Below are positions 15,165-22,713 of a DNA stretch of 33,258 nt, in pieces (within the stretch, counting starts at the first letter, position 1; each line of letters opens with the position of its first letter). The stretch comes from Actinomycetota bacterium (GTDB lineage Bacteria; Actinomycetota; Humimicrobiia; Humimicrobiales; Humimicrobiaceae). The notes beneath the pieces are model-generated. The model saw only the letters and a program-made list of their open reading frames with translations, was not told the DNA's origin and did no database searches. Position numbers and translations under genes: made by a program. The DNA lies in NCBI GenBank assembly GCA_023487035.1, contig JAMDEN010000006.1, positions 1-33,258 of the forward strand. The letters are read 5' to 3'.

Positions 15165-17360
15165 TTAATCATTGAGTTTAAGCTGTTCTTGTAGCCAATT
15201 TAAGCCTTCTATAATATATGGTGGTATATTTATTTCATCAGGATCTATAGAGTAGATTAAATCCAATGCAAAACCTGCTTTCAGAGAATCATTGCCTCTA
15301 AGTAAGTAATATATAGATTTGTGTAAATCATAAAAGTCTTGAGATTGTATAATTAAGTCATGTGCTTTTTCAATAATCCCTTCTCCATTAGTCTTTGATA
15401 AAAGTTCTAAATTAGAATATATTAAACAATCTTCAAATGTACTTGATAAAGCTTCTATATTTTCTTTATCTTTGTAACTTATAAGAATGGGAGTTTGGTA
15501 AGCGATTCTTATAGAATAATTATATGGAGTAGAACATTTAAATTCTTTATTTTCATAAGAAATATCAAGTAATTTGTCATACTCTTTTTCTTTTATCAGC
15601 CATTCTGTAATTGCATAATTACAGCTTATCAAATTCTTCTTCCTCTCTGGGTATGAAGATTCATGATGACCAGAGGGTAAAGCTGAATCGATGTCAGTGA
15701 TAATAAGAGTAGTTAAACATAATTTTTCGATAAGAGGCTTTAACCTATGAGAATGTCTACCATTAATACTTAAAATTGTGATATAGCGTTCATTCAACTG
15801 ATGATATTTACTCTTAATAAAATGGGGGATAATCATGTTCTCTGATGAACCTTCTACTAAAATAACTGCATCTGCAAAAAATAAATCACAATGTGTAGTT
15901 TGAAGGTATCGAGTAACAAACCTATCAGTAGTAATACCTTCGCCAAATACATCTGATAGATTTATAACTTTAGCTGTTGATATATTACATTCATCTGACT
16001 CAGGAAGCCTTTTGAAATATCTCAAATCAGCAAAATTTACTTCTCTTGCAATGTGACTTGAATGAGAGCTTATTACCAATTGAGTAGAAAAGCTTGGATT
16101 TTCTTTTAGGAACTCATGGTTTGTCAAAACACTAAATACTTTTTTTATAAACACTTGTTGCACCTGAATGTGTAGATGGGCTTCTGGTTCTTCAAGTAAA
16201 ATTAAATGCAAAGGTGCTATTCGTTTCCCAGAAAGCTCTTGTTCTTTTTTAGCCTTACCGACCTGCATCCAATCATCTCTAAATCCAATAAGTAAAAAAA
16301 CCATTGAGATCAAATTTTGATAACCCAATCCATTATATTTTTCGGGCAACTTCAAATCATCATCATCGTTTTTTGTTAATGAATATTGAACTGCAGAATC
16401 ATGTTTTAACGCATCTGTCGTACTGACTTTTGTTGCAATTGTGATCTTAGGGTCACTTATACCTGGATATCCAAGAGTCTCCAACTCTTTAATAGCAGAT
16501 TTAAATTTTTCTGCTAAGTTTTGGTTGAAGGCTTTTTTTGCATCTTCCATAACCTGTAAAGTTTCGAGATCTTCTGATGTTGGTGATTTTTCTGGATCAA
16601 GATGTTTATCATAGTAATTTCGAAGTTGTGATGAAAGACTACTGCAGTAATTGTTTTCGGTAATACTAGATGAAGATTCCGGATCGGAAAAGCCACGTTG
16701 AGCTTCGATCATGTCAATTTTGATGAGTCCTTTCAATGGATCTTGCTCAAAACATTCCATATCATAAGATGTTTTTTGTAGTGATTCATTATTCAATTTT
16801 TCGGGATCAAGTATATATGCCTTTAATGTAAATAAAGACGAGAATCTCTTTTCAAGAAAATCACAAAGATTCTTTGGCCATAATGATAATGAAGAGTTAG
16901 CCCTTATAGATTCAGTTTCTCTTGCAGCAGCATAAGATTCTCTGTAATCTACAAATATTTTTGAAATATCTTCAGGTTGAAATATAAATCTTACACCTAA
17001 ATTTCCACCTTTCCAATCAAGAGTGGGTATCATATGTGATACATATTGTATTTCATTGTCTGCTACATTAAGCCAAATATCTAATGTTGGTAGGATGTTT
17101 TCCCAGTTCTCGAGGGTATTTGGCATTATACATTCTTCCTTCTCCCATTCACTTCCAATAGATTTTATTATCAAATGATTAGATAATGTAAAATCATTAA
17201 AAACAAATTTTCGCTTTGCTAAAAATTTACCTAATGCATCCATTGCTGATGTCTTGCCACTATTGTTTGCTCCAACAAAAAGAGTGGTTGTATCACTGAA
17301 ATCTATCCGACATTGTTTCAATTTTCGGAAGTTTTGAAGATCGATGAATGTAATTCTCAT
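15165..17360 (-). CDS. OLD-family ATPase/TOPRIM nuclease (Gabija GajA-like)
   Basis: A 731-residue protein with an ABC-type ATPase and a C-terminal TOPRIM nuclease domain. Visible are Walker A VGANNSGKTSAM (residues 30-37), the signature-like KYNGLGYQNLISMVFLLIGF (341-360), Walker B LHLILLEEPEAHLH (385-397) and the SSHSSH switch (431-436). TOPRIM acidic residues are Glu503 (AVILVEGSSENMIIP) and Asp556/Asp558 (LIITDIDSALPSG). Followed by a UvrD-like helicase, this is the arrangement of Gabija and other class 2 OLD systems. At 731 residues it is longer than the prototype GajA, so call it Gabija-like. The start overlaps the stop of the upstream HTH gene by ATGA, with AAGGAGAC as its ribosome binding site. 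Confidence 0.88.
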   Translation of the reverse strand: MRITFIDLQNFRKLKQCRIDFSDTTTLFVGANNSGKTSAMDALGKFLAKRKFVFNDFTLSNHLIIKSIGSEWEKEECIMPNTLENWENILPTLDIWLNVADNEIQYVSHMIPTLDWKGGNLGVRFIFQPEDISKIFVDYRESYAAARETESIRANSSLSLWPKNLCDFLEKRFSSLFTLKAYILDPEKLNNESLQKTSYDMECFEQDPLKGLIKIDMIEAQRGFSDPESSSSITENNYCSSLSSQLRNYYDKHLDPEKSPTSEDLETLQVMEDAKKAFNQNLAEKFKSAIKELETLGYPGISDPKITIATKVSTTDALKHDSAVQYSLTKNDDDDLKLPEKYNGLGYQNLISMVFLLIGFRDDWMQVGKAKKEQELSGKRIAPLHLILLEEPEAHLHIQVQQVFIKKVFSVLTNHEFLKENPSFSTQLVISSHSSHIAREVNFADLRYFKRLPESDECNISTAKVINLSDVFGEGITTDRFVTRYLQTTHCDLFFADAVILVEGSSENMIIPHFIKSKYHQLNERYITILSINGRHSHRLKPLIEKLCLTTLIITDIDSALPSGHHESSYPERKKNLISCNYAITEWLIKEKEYDKLLDISYENKEFKCSTPYNYSIRIAYQTPILISYKDKENIEALSSTFEDCLIYSNLELLSKTNGEGIIEKAHDLIIQSQDFYDLHKSIYYLLRGNDSLKAGFALDLIYSIDPDEINIPPYIIEGLNWLQEQLKLND

Positions 17361-17536
17361 ACTTGTCTCCTTTTAATAACTCTTTTGTCATTGGGTTTTA
17401 GCGATATTTTTGGTATCGCCCATGATTTTCCAAGACGCTGTACTCCTTCAATACGGCTCAACTTACAAAGTACTTGAACTCTACGTTCTGAAATGCCCCA
17501 TTTTTCAGCTGCTTCTTTAGCTGTTATGTACTCCAT
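17357..17536 (-). CDS. Small HTH (excisionase/MerR-like) DNA-binding protein
   Basis: A 59-residue protein of the helix-turn-helix type found in excisionases: ITAKEAAEKWGISERRVQVL, then CKLSRIEGVQRLGKSWAIPK with the wing-like strand, and a basic tail (KRVIKRRQV). I chose the ATG at 17536 over the TTG at 17542, because TAAGG lies six bases before it. Its stop overlaps the ATPase start (ATGA), so it is the first gene of the Gabija-like operon and most likely its regulator. An 18-base near-palindrome about 42 bases upstream is a candidate operator. Confidence 0.8.
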   Translation of the reverse strand: MEYITAKEAAEKWGISERRVQVLCKLSRIEGVQRLGKSWAIPKISLKPNDKRVIKRRQV

Positions 17537-17577
17537 ATGCAACCTTACTAAATTGTTAATTCTTCACGGATATAGTT

Positions 17578-17595
17578 TATGCGTAATTACGAATA
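17578..17595. promoter_or_regulatory. Near-perfect palindrome upstream of the HTH-ATPase-helicase operon
   Basis: TATGCGTAATTACGAATA is symmetrical except for one pair, with a perfect CGTAATTACG centre. It lies 42 bases upstream of the first gene of the minus-strand operon, a natural place for an operator. Binding by the small HTH protein is inference. Confidence 0.45.
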
Positions 17596-17808
17596 ATAGC
17601 AAAGTAATTTGCTTAGAATTTTAACACCAAAAGTTGAAAAAATAATAATTCAAATTGAAAGTTATTTTGGAAACAATCCAGATAAAATTTTTATATTAGC
17701 CATCAAAGAAAGTGGCATACTTGATAATTACTCTGTGGTAATAGTGGTGACTTTTAATAAAAAAGAGGCAATCTTTGGGATTATTTATAGTCTGTTTAGC
17801 TACAGATT

Positions 17809-18024
17809 TTATAAGAATTCAAACATTTTAGTCATCTTTATATTTAAAGCCTTTGCAATTTTCTCTATATTTCTTAAAGTAATATTTTTCTCTGCTCTTT
17901 CAATCATGCCAATATAAGTTCGATGAACACCAGCTTTTTCAGCCAGAGCTTCTTGAGAGATTTTTCTTTTCAATCTCTCTTCTCTTACTTTATTTCCAAA
18001 TTTAATAAGAATATCTTCTTTCAA
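17809..18024 (-). CDS. Controller (C-protein-like) XRE-family HTH regulator, copy 2
   Basis: A 71-residue HTH protein paralogous to 904-1119. The C-protein-like core is ALAEKAGVHRTYIGMIERAE followed by KNITLRNIEKIAKALNIKMT. The start is a TTG at 18024, in register with the ATG of copy 1 (MKEDILIKFGNKVREERLKR). Its promoter region carries the same 23-base operator block as copy 1 and the same promoter spacing, so both likely read or cross-read the same site. It lies upstream of the Gabija-like operon on the same strand but is separated from it by 270 bases with a different control region. It may control itself or the divergent membrane gene at 18191. No methyltransferase is nearby. Confidence 0.85.
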   Translation of the reverse strand: MKEDILIKFGNKVREERLKRKISQEALAEKAGVHRTYIGMIERAEKNITLRNIEKIAKALNIKMTKMFEFL

Positions 18025-18056
18025 TGATGTAAATAGAATAAAAATAATATGATAAA

Positions 18057-18100
18057 AGTATAGGGTTATGCTAACTTTAGTTCTACATACTATAGTTAGC
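18057..18100 (-). promoter_or_regulatory. Promoter and C-box-like operator of regulator copy 2
   Basis: The block 18078-18100 is identical to 1149-1171. On the minus strand TAGAAC (18080-18085) and TATACT (18057-18062) are 17 bases apart, as at copy 1. Here the block is also framed by GCTAACT (18070-18076) and its inverse AGTTAGC (18094-18100), giving a longer dyad. Confidence 0.65.
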
Positions 18101-18190
18101 TTTTTTATAAATTATTTAGTAAAATATTAAGACTATATCTGAATGTTTATTTCATATTTGTTTTAAAAATATATTTAAAAAGGAGGCTAA

Positions 18191-18667
18191 ATGAAGTATT
18201 TTAGAATTTTTATTGCTATTTTATTCTTTTTTATCTCTTCAGCTATACCTATCTTGTATCAAGTAACACTTCCCCAGAATATGATAAATTTAACAAGCTC
18301 TTTCTTTTTTTATTTTTTATTACGTTACCTGCCGATAATACTTACAACTCTTTCATCAATAGTCTTTCTTGTTTATTTATTAAAATTTAGTTGGAACAGT
18401 AATCTGTACTGGAGCAACTTCTTTTTAGCTTTTACAATTAATTTGTCCATCACTCTTTTAATTGATATTCCAATTAGAATTACAGAACATATTAAGTGGA
18501 TAAATATCCTTGATAGAGATAAAGGTTCTGATTTCTTTTATGAGATTACAGCAGGAAGGATATTTGGCTGGTTTTTTACTTTTATAGCAGTAGTAGGGTT
18601 TATTTGCCTATTTTTGTATTTCAGAAACAAATATAAAAGCAAAAATATTGCCAAAAAGCTAGCTTGA
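18191..18667 (+). CDS. Small four-helix membrane protein of unknown function
   Basis: A 158-residue hydrophobic protein with four predicted membrane segments (about residues 4-24, 42-66, 74-94 and 127-147), a short loop with RITEHIKWINILDRDKGSDF between the third and fourth, and a basic C-terminal tail (RNKYKSKNIAKKLA), which should be cytoplasmic. AAAAAGGAGG precedes the ATG, so the start is firm. I recognise no family. It is divergent from the controller-type regulator copy 2, and the operator block lies about 90 bases upstream of it, so co-regulation is possible. Toxin or immunity roles cannot be inferred from what is visible. Confidence 0.75.
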   Translation: MKYFRIFIAILFFFISSAIPILYQVTLPQNMINLTSSFFFYFLLRYLPIILTTLSSIVFLVYLLKFSWNSNLYWSNFFLAFTINLSITLLIDIPIRITEHIKWINILDRDKGSDFFYEITAGRIFGWFFTFIAVVGFICLFLYFRNKYKSKNIAKKLA

Positions 18668-18947
18668 AACACTTTGATAACAATAAATAAACCAAAGATA
18701 TGTCATTAAATTTGTCCAAATTCGTCGTTGTAATATTTTATAATATACTGTTAATATAGTATTTTTATAGGTATATTATAGAATTCTCTTGTATAAAATT
18801 GCTCGAAACATGTAATTTTTACTGCATCTCTCCTTCTGTATCTCTCTAAGAATTCACTTGAAATGGAAAATATTATTTTAAAAAGTAAAATCCTTTTTAT
18901 GAAATGCAAAAGACTATTTATGAAAATCCAAAAAAGAGGTAACTAAC
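18668..18947. other. AT-rich spacer
   Basis: About 280 bases between the membrane protein gene and a decayed small gene. I see TA-rich runs around 18735-18780 and a GAGGTAAC ribosome binding site for the decayed gene, and no protein-like frame on either strand. Confidence 0.4.
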
Positions 18948-19130
18948 ATGGATGAGATTACATCTTTAACAGATGAAGAAATTAAATAATACCAGAAGGT
19001 TTACAAGGAGTGTTTTAATAAGGAAATAAACAAACAGGAAGCACTTGAGTAGGGTCTTAGATTAGTAAATTTAATGAGGCTATTGATAGAGATTGATTGT
19101 CAGAATAAGAATTCCGTTAATCTCTCATAA
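18948..19130 (+). pseudogene. Decayed small gene with two in-frame stops
   Basis: AAAGAGGTAACTAAC precedes an ATG whose frame reads MDEITSLTDEEIK, then TAA (18987-18989), YQKVYKECFNKEINKQEALE, then TAG (19050-19052), and GLRLVNLMRLLIEIDCQNKN before a final stop at 19130. The protein-like sequence on all three pieces shows one former gene of about 60 residues. The helix-rich pattern suggests a small regulatory or antitoxin-like protein, but the family is not recognised. Both internal stops are one base from Gln or Lys codons (for example CAG to TAG), which fits point mutation. Confidence 0.65.
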
Positions 19131-19137
19131 ATTTATT

Positions 19138-19785
19138 CTATAAAAGAATATATTTAAAAAGATCTTCTATTGGATTAATTATATAAGTATCAATTTTATC
19201 TTCGTCTATACGGCTTAGCCAATCGTTAGATAATATAAAATATTGTTTACCAGATTTTTTGTGTTCTTTTGGTATACCGGACCAATTATTTGATGTCATT
19301 ATTAATAAGAAGGATTTAGCATGAGGGAACATTTTTTTTATTACTAAATCTCTTTTTATAAAATCATCTTCCCACTTATTCCTATTCCAACCAAGTTGAG
19401 TTTTACATTCAATTATTAATACTATTTTATCTTCTTTCCAAATCGAAATATCTGGTCGAATTGCTAAACCTTTTAATTTAATTAATTTCTCAGAGAAAGC
19501 TTTAATATCTATATTATTTTTTTCAAGGAATAATTTAAGATAAAATATTATTGTTTCAACAAAGAAATCCGAAGCTGATTGAGCATATTTTTTATTTAAA
19601 AAACTTTTAATTTTATATTGTGCTTCATAATAAGCTTTCATTCTCAGCAAAATTGCCTTTGTTATATCTTTATTTTCTAAGGAGATAGGGATGCTTGATT
19701 TAATTTCATCATATAGTTTTATTAATTGTTTATAATTCTTGAAAAAATTTTTACTATATTTCTTTTCTAATTCAATTAATGTCAT
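19138..19785 (-). CDS. PD-(D/E)XK nuclease-like protein
   Basis: A 215-residue protein whose second half is a PD-(D/E)XK nuclease core. Visible are Glu77 on the helix ASDFFVETIIFYLKLF, Asp112 in RPDISIWKEDK and Glu126-x-Lys128 in IVLIIECKTQLGWNR, then KWEDDFIKRDLVIKKMF. The first 75 residues are helical and Lys-rich. It lies 33 bases downstream of a gene with a second nuclease-like core on the same strand, so the pair is likely co-transcribed. There is no methyltransferase. It might be the second subunit of a restriction enzyme or a two-gene defence system. Nuclease fold likely, role inferred. Confidence 0.75.
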   Translation of the reverse strand: MTLIELEKKYSKNFFKNYKQLIKLYDEIKSSIPISLENKDITKAILLRMKAYYEAQYKIKSFLNKKYAQSASDFFVETIIFYLKLFLEKNNIDIKAFSEKLIKLKGLAIRPDISIWKEDKIVLIIECKTQLGWNRNKWEDDFIKRDLVIKKMFPHAKSFLLIMTSNNWSGIPKEHKKSGKQYFILSNDWLSRIDEDKIDTYIINPIEDLFKYILL

Positions 19786-19818
19786 TAATTTATTACATAA
19801 GTTTTTATTTTTAGAGAA

Positions 19819-20979
19819 CTAATCAAAAATTTTTGAAACCTCTGCTGCACCGAAATACTTTTCAAGGTCATTATAAGTCATATATTCGCATACTTCATAT
19901 AATCCTGAAAAATCAAATGTTCTTCTTGCAATTTGGTTTTCAAATAATTTAATTCTTGATTTTGGTACTATAACCGTAGCCTTTGTTATAGGAAAATCAA
20001 TAATAATATCATTGAGTCTTAAAAGTCCTGAATAAACTGATGTTGTGTGCTCAATTTCAAAAAATCTTACAGGATTGGCTGTATTTTTCTTAAACCAAAT
20101 TACATCTACAAATTTTGCAATCGCAAGTGTCTTGGGTTGTGTAAATGAAGGAAGTTCTTTTAAAGTATTTTCATAAAAGGAAAAACCATTATATGATTTA
20201 TTACTGTCATTTTGTGCGATCCATATATCGTATCCCTTATTAATTCCAATTTTTATAAGGCAATATTGCATTTTTGTATGTACATCTTCAGTTTCCTCTT
20301 TTTCTTCTTCAATTTCTTCGATATCTTTAATTTCCTTTTCAACTTTTTTATCTATCTCACCTTTTTCAGACAAATACCCCACATTTATACAGAACAACAA
20401 ATTATCAACTTGAGCTAAACTATCTAAACCAGTTATTTCTTTTATATTTAAAAGTGCTTGGTTGATTTTTAAATAAAAATTTGACTTTTGTTCACCAGCA
20501 CTTTTTATAGGATAAGCACCTAATATTTTAAGCGCACCATCTATTTGTCTATTCCATTGGCCATATTTATCAGGGAAGTAATTTGTTAAAAATAGTGTTA
20601 TAAAATTTATTCCTATTCCTCTAATAAAGAAATCAGATTCTTGATTTTCTGTAACTTGTTTTAACTTTTCATTTGGTTCAATTGATCTGTCTGATAAAAA
20701 TTTAAAAAGCTTGGATAATTTTTCAATACCAGAGCCTAATACTGAATTTATATATAATTTTGGGCCAAAGCCGAATTTGCGATAAAAATTCGAGAAGTCT
20801 TCTATAGTTACTATTCCTTTATCTATTTTATTTAAAATATCACTTATAAGTTCCTTATAATAATCCCACCAGTATTTTCCCTCAAACAAAAAACCATCTT
20901 TAACACCATACTGCTCCATAATGCTGTCATGTTTGTCTTGGTAGGTTTTTAAATATCTTAATAAGAGTTCCTTATCCAT
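19819..20979 (-). CDS. Restriction-endonuclease-like protein with coiled-coil linker
   Basis: A 386-residue protein in two parts. Residues 1-205 form a helical N-terminal domain with NFYRKFGFGPKLYINSVLGS and YFPDKYGQWNRQIDGALKIL. A highly charged coiled-coil linker (about 207-235, mostly Glu and Lys) leads into a C-terminal domain with FVDVIWF (Asp292) and PVRFFEIEHTTSVYSGLLRL (Glu308, Glu310), a PD-(D/E)XK-like arrangement in which His replaces the usual Lys. The start is the ATG at 20979, with AAAGAGAG before it. An upstream TTG at 20994 lies inside that ribosome binding site. It is the first gene of an operon with 19138-19785. The substrate is not known. Confidence 0.7.
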   Translation of the reverse strand: MDKELLLRYLKTYQDKHDSIMEQYGVKDGFLFEGKYWWDYYKELISDILNKIDKGIVTIEDFSNFYRKFGFGPKLYINSVLGSGIEKLSKLFKFLSDRSIEPNEKLKQVTENQESDFFIRGIGINFITLFLTNYFPDKYGQWNRQIDGALKILGAYPIKSAGEQKSNFYLKINQALLNIKEITGLDSLAQVDNLLFCINVGYLSEKGEIDKKVEKEIKDIEEIEEEKEETEDVHTKMQYCLIKIGINKGYDIWIAQNDSNKSYNGFSFYENTLKELPSFTQPKTLAIAKFVDVIWFKKNTANPVRFFEIEHTTSVYSGLLRLNDIIIDFPITKATVIVPKSRIKLFENQIARRTFDFSGLYEVCEYMTYNDLEKYFGAAEVSKIFD

Positions 20980-21175
20980 ATTACTCTCTTTCAATATATT
21001 TTATTGATACTTAATTTTATCATATTAAAAGCAGGTTAGGTTAAAATAAAAATATTTAAAATAAATCTTATTTTTTATATTATAGATATTATTTTTATAA
21101 GATTTATTATATAATAGTATTATAAATATTGTATATTAAAATCAATAATATTATCATATTTATATAATATAAATT

Positions 21176-21586
21176 ATGAAAAGAGTTATAGAAATTTTTA
21201 GGACAAGAGAAGAACTTGAAAAATTAGTAAACCTTCCCAATAAGAAATATATATCCGGAATAAGAAACAGGGCAATACTTGCAGTGCTGTGTTATGCAGG
21301 TTTACGAGTGGGGGAGATTATTAGTCTAAGACCTTCTGATGTAAAAGAAAATGACAGTGTTATAAGGGTAAATAATGCTAAGTGGAAAAGCTCAAGAATG
21401 GTGTATGTACCAAGTTATTTATTTCACTATATAAATAAATGGTTAGAAGTAAAACCAGAAAGCAAGTATTTATTTTGTTCGAGATATGGAAAAAAATTAT
21501 TACCAGATTATTTACAGAAGATGGTAAAAAGATATGCTGGAAAAATTGACCCTGATAAAAATATTCATCCCCATTGTTTGCGTCAT
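21176..21586 (+). pseudogene. Tyrosine recombinase, catalytic domain only, cut by the RIT element
   Basis: The frame encodes 137 residues of a recombinase catalytic domain: RNRAILAVLCYAGLRVGEII with the first catalytic Arg44, a Lys-containing hairpin, and IHPHCLRH with His133 and Arg136. It breaks at the His137 codon, and the next ten codons (YVECYIMVSA, ending at 21619) are the terminal repeat of the inserted element. The late His and the nucleophile Tyr are missing, so it is inactive. It has no core-binding domain and no clear ribosome binding site, so it may have been a short integrase. The other half of this gene is not on the far side of the element. There, a different recombinase is cut at the same motif. 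Confidence 0.88.
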
Positions 21587-21671
21587 TATGTAGAGTGCTA
21601 CATTATGGTGAGTGCTTAAGTAATAGTGCGATAACATAAGCCTTTTATCTTTAATCACTCACCATAATATT
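21584..21671 (+). repeat. Left inverted terminal repeat of the RIT element
   Basis: Identical over 88 bases to the reverse complement of 24957-25044. It contains TGTAGAGTGCTACA (5-bp arms) at the outer edge and an inner pair ATTATGGTGAGTG / CACTCACCATAAT with about 40 bases between, which look like recombinase-binding arms. Confidence 0.9.
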
Positions 21672-21684
21672 ATCCCGGACTATT

Positions 21685-22713
21685 TTACTTACAAAGGTTT
21701 TGAAGCCAATACATCAGATCTTCATTTTCTTCCCAATTTGGCATATCTACTGGACTCAAATCCGTATATGCACTTTCAATTGCTTTTCTTTTCATTTCAG
21801 TATCTGCTCTTGCATAGATCTCTGTTGTAACTACATTACAATGTCCTAAAAAGTCTCTGATATAAATAAGATTAATTCCTGCCTGCAGTAGCAACATAGC
21901 TTTCGAGTGCCTCAACACATGCGGGGTAACGGCAAAACCGGTATTAAATTTTGTATTGTTCTTTGCCATTTGGACATATTTATCAAGTATATGTGAAACT
22001 CCCCATCTGGAAAGCTTTTTATGTTGTTGATTGAAAAAGACTGGTGCATCTTGTGCTGCAATACCCCAGTTATATTTTTTGTGTTCTTCAAGGTATGCTG
22101 CCAGAATATCTTTTGTTTTACCGATAATTGGAACATGACGTACTTTACTGCCTTTTCCATGTAAGGCAACAACTGCAGGAGAAGACAGTCTGATATCAGA
22201 AACTTTTAAGTCAATTATTTCGGATACTCTTGCAGCGCTATCATACATTAAAACAAGTAAAATTAAATCCCTTCGGCCCTGCTTAGAGCTTGTATCTGGT
22301 TGACTAAAAAGGATCTTTAATTCATCAGATCTTAGGTAAAATACTTGAGGTTTTGGTTTTCTCTTTAGTGGTATTGTAAGTATTTTATGAAATTCAAACA
22401 AATTATCCGGACTTTCTTTTTGCACATACCTAAAGAATGCATGGATGGCTGAAAGCCTTTGATTTCTTGTTGATAGGCAGCACTTGCGTTTTTTTTCTAT
22501 CCATTCAAGAAACTCTGTAACTATCTTTCGTGTCAGCAAATTTAAAGTTATATTTTGCGATTTTAATCCTTTAGTTTCACTGCAAAATATTAAAAATAGT
22601 TTAAATGTATCCCTGTAAGATGCAATCGTATTGGTGCTTAAATTTTTTTGCCCTGGAAGATACTTTGAAAAAAATTGTGAAAGATAGAATGCAAAATCAT
22701 TTGTATTCTTCAT
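21685..22713 (-). CDS. RIT element tyrosine recombinase, third gene
   Basis: A 342-residue recombinase. The core-binding domain covers residues 1-115 (NTIASYRDTFKLFLIFCSET, then STRNQRLSAIHAFFRYV) and the catalytic domain follows: Arg in YDSAARVSEIIDL, Lys in LHGKGSKVRHVP, TPHVLRHSKAMLL with the His-x-x-Arg pair, FLGHCNVVTTEIYAR with the late His and the nucleophile Tyr. A GGAGGGGG ribosome binding site lies before the ATG at 22713, and the start overlaps the second gene by 17 bases, so translation is coupled. It ends 14 bases from the left terminal repeat. In RIT elements all three recombinases are thought to be needed for movement. Confidence 0.9.
   Translation of the reverse strand: MKNTNDFAFYLSQFFSKYLPGQKNLSTNTIASYRDTFKLFLIFCSETKGLKSQNITLNLLTRKIVTEFLEWIEKKRKCCLSTRNQRLSAIHAFFRYVQKESPDNLFEFHKILTIPLKRKPKPQVFYLRSDELKILFSQPDTSSKQGRRDLILLVLMYDSAARVSEIIDLKVSDIRLSSPAVVALHGKGSKVRHVPIIGKTKDILAAYLEEHKKYNWGIAAQDAPVFFNQQHKKLSRWGVSHILDKYVQMAKNNTKFNTGFAVTPHVLRHSKAMLLLQAGINLIYIRDFLGHCNVVTTEIYARADTEMKRKAIESAYTDLSPVDMPNWEENEDLMYWLQNLCK

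Noticed and set aside
17609-17917. Plus-strand frame of 102 codons overlapping regulator copy 2
   Set aside because: The second half is the antisense of the regulator gene. The first 65 residues faintly recall a nucleotidyltransferase (KESGILDNYSVVIVV), but the key Gly-Ser and Asp-x-Asp residues are absent and there is no ribosome binding site.
18948-19130. Readthrough or recoding of the two internal stops
   Set aside because: The stops are of two kinds (TAA, TAG), no other gene in the window uses internal stops, and no suppressor element is visible.
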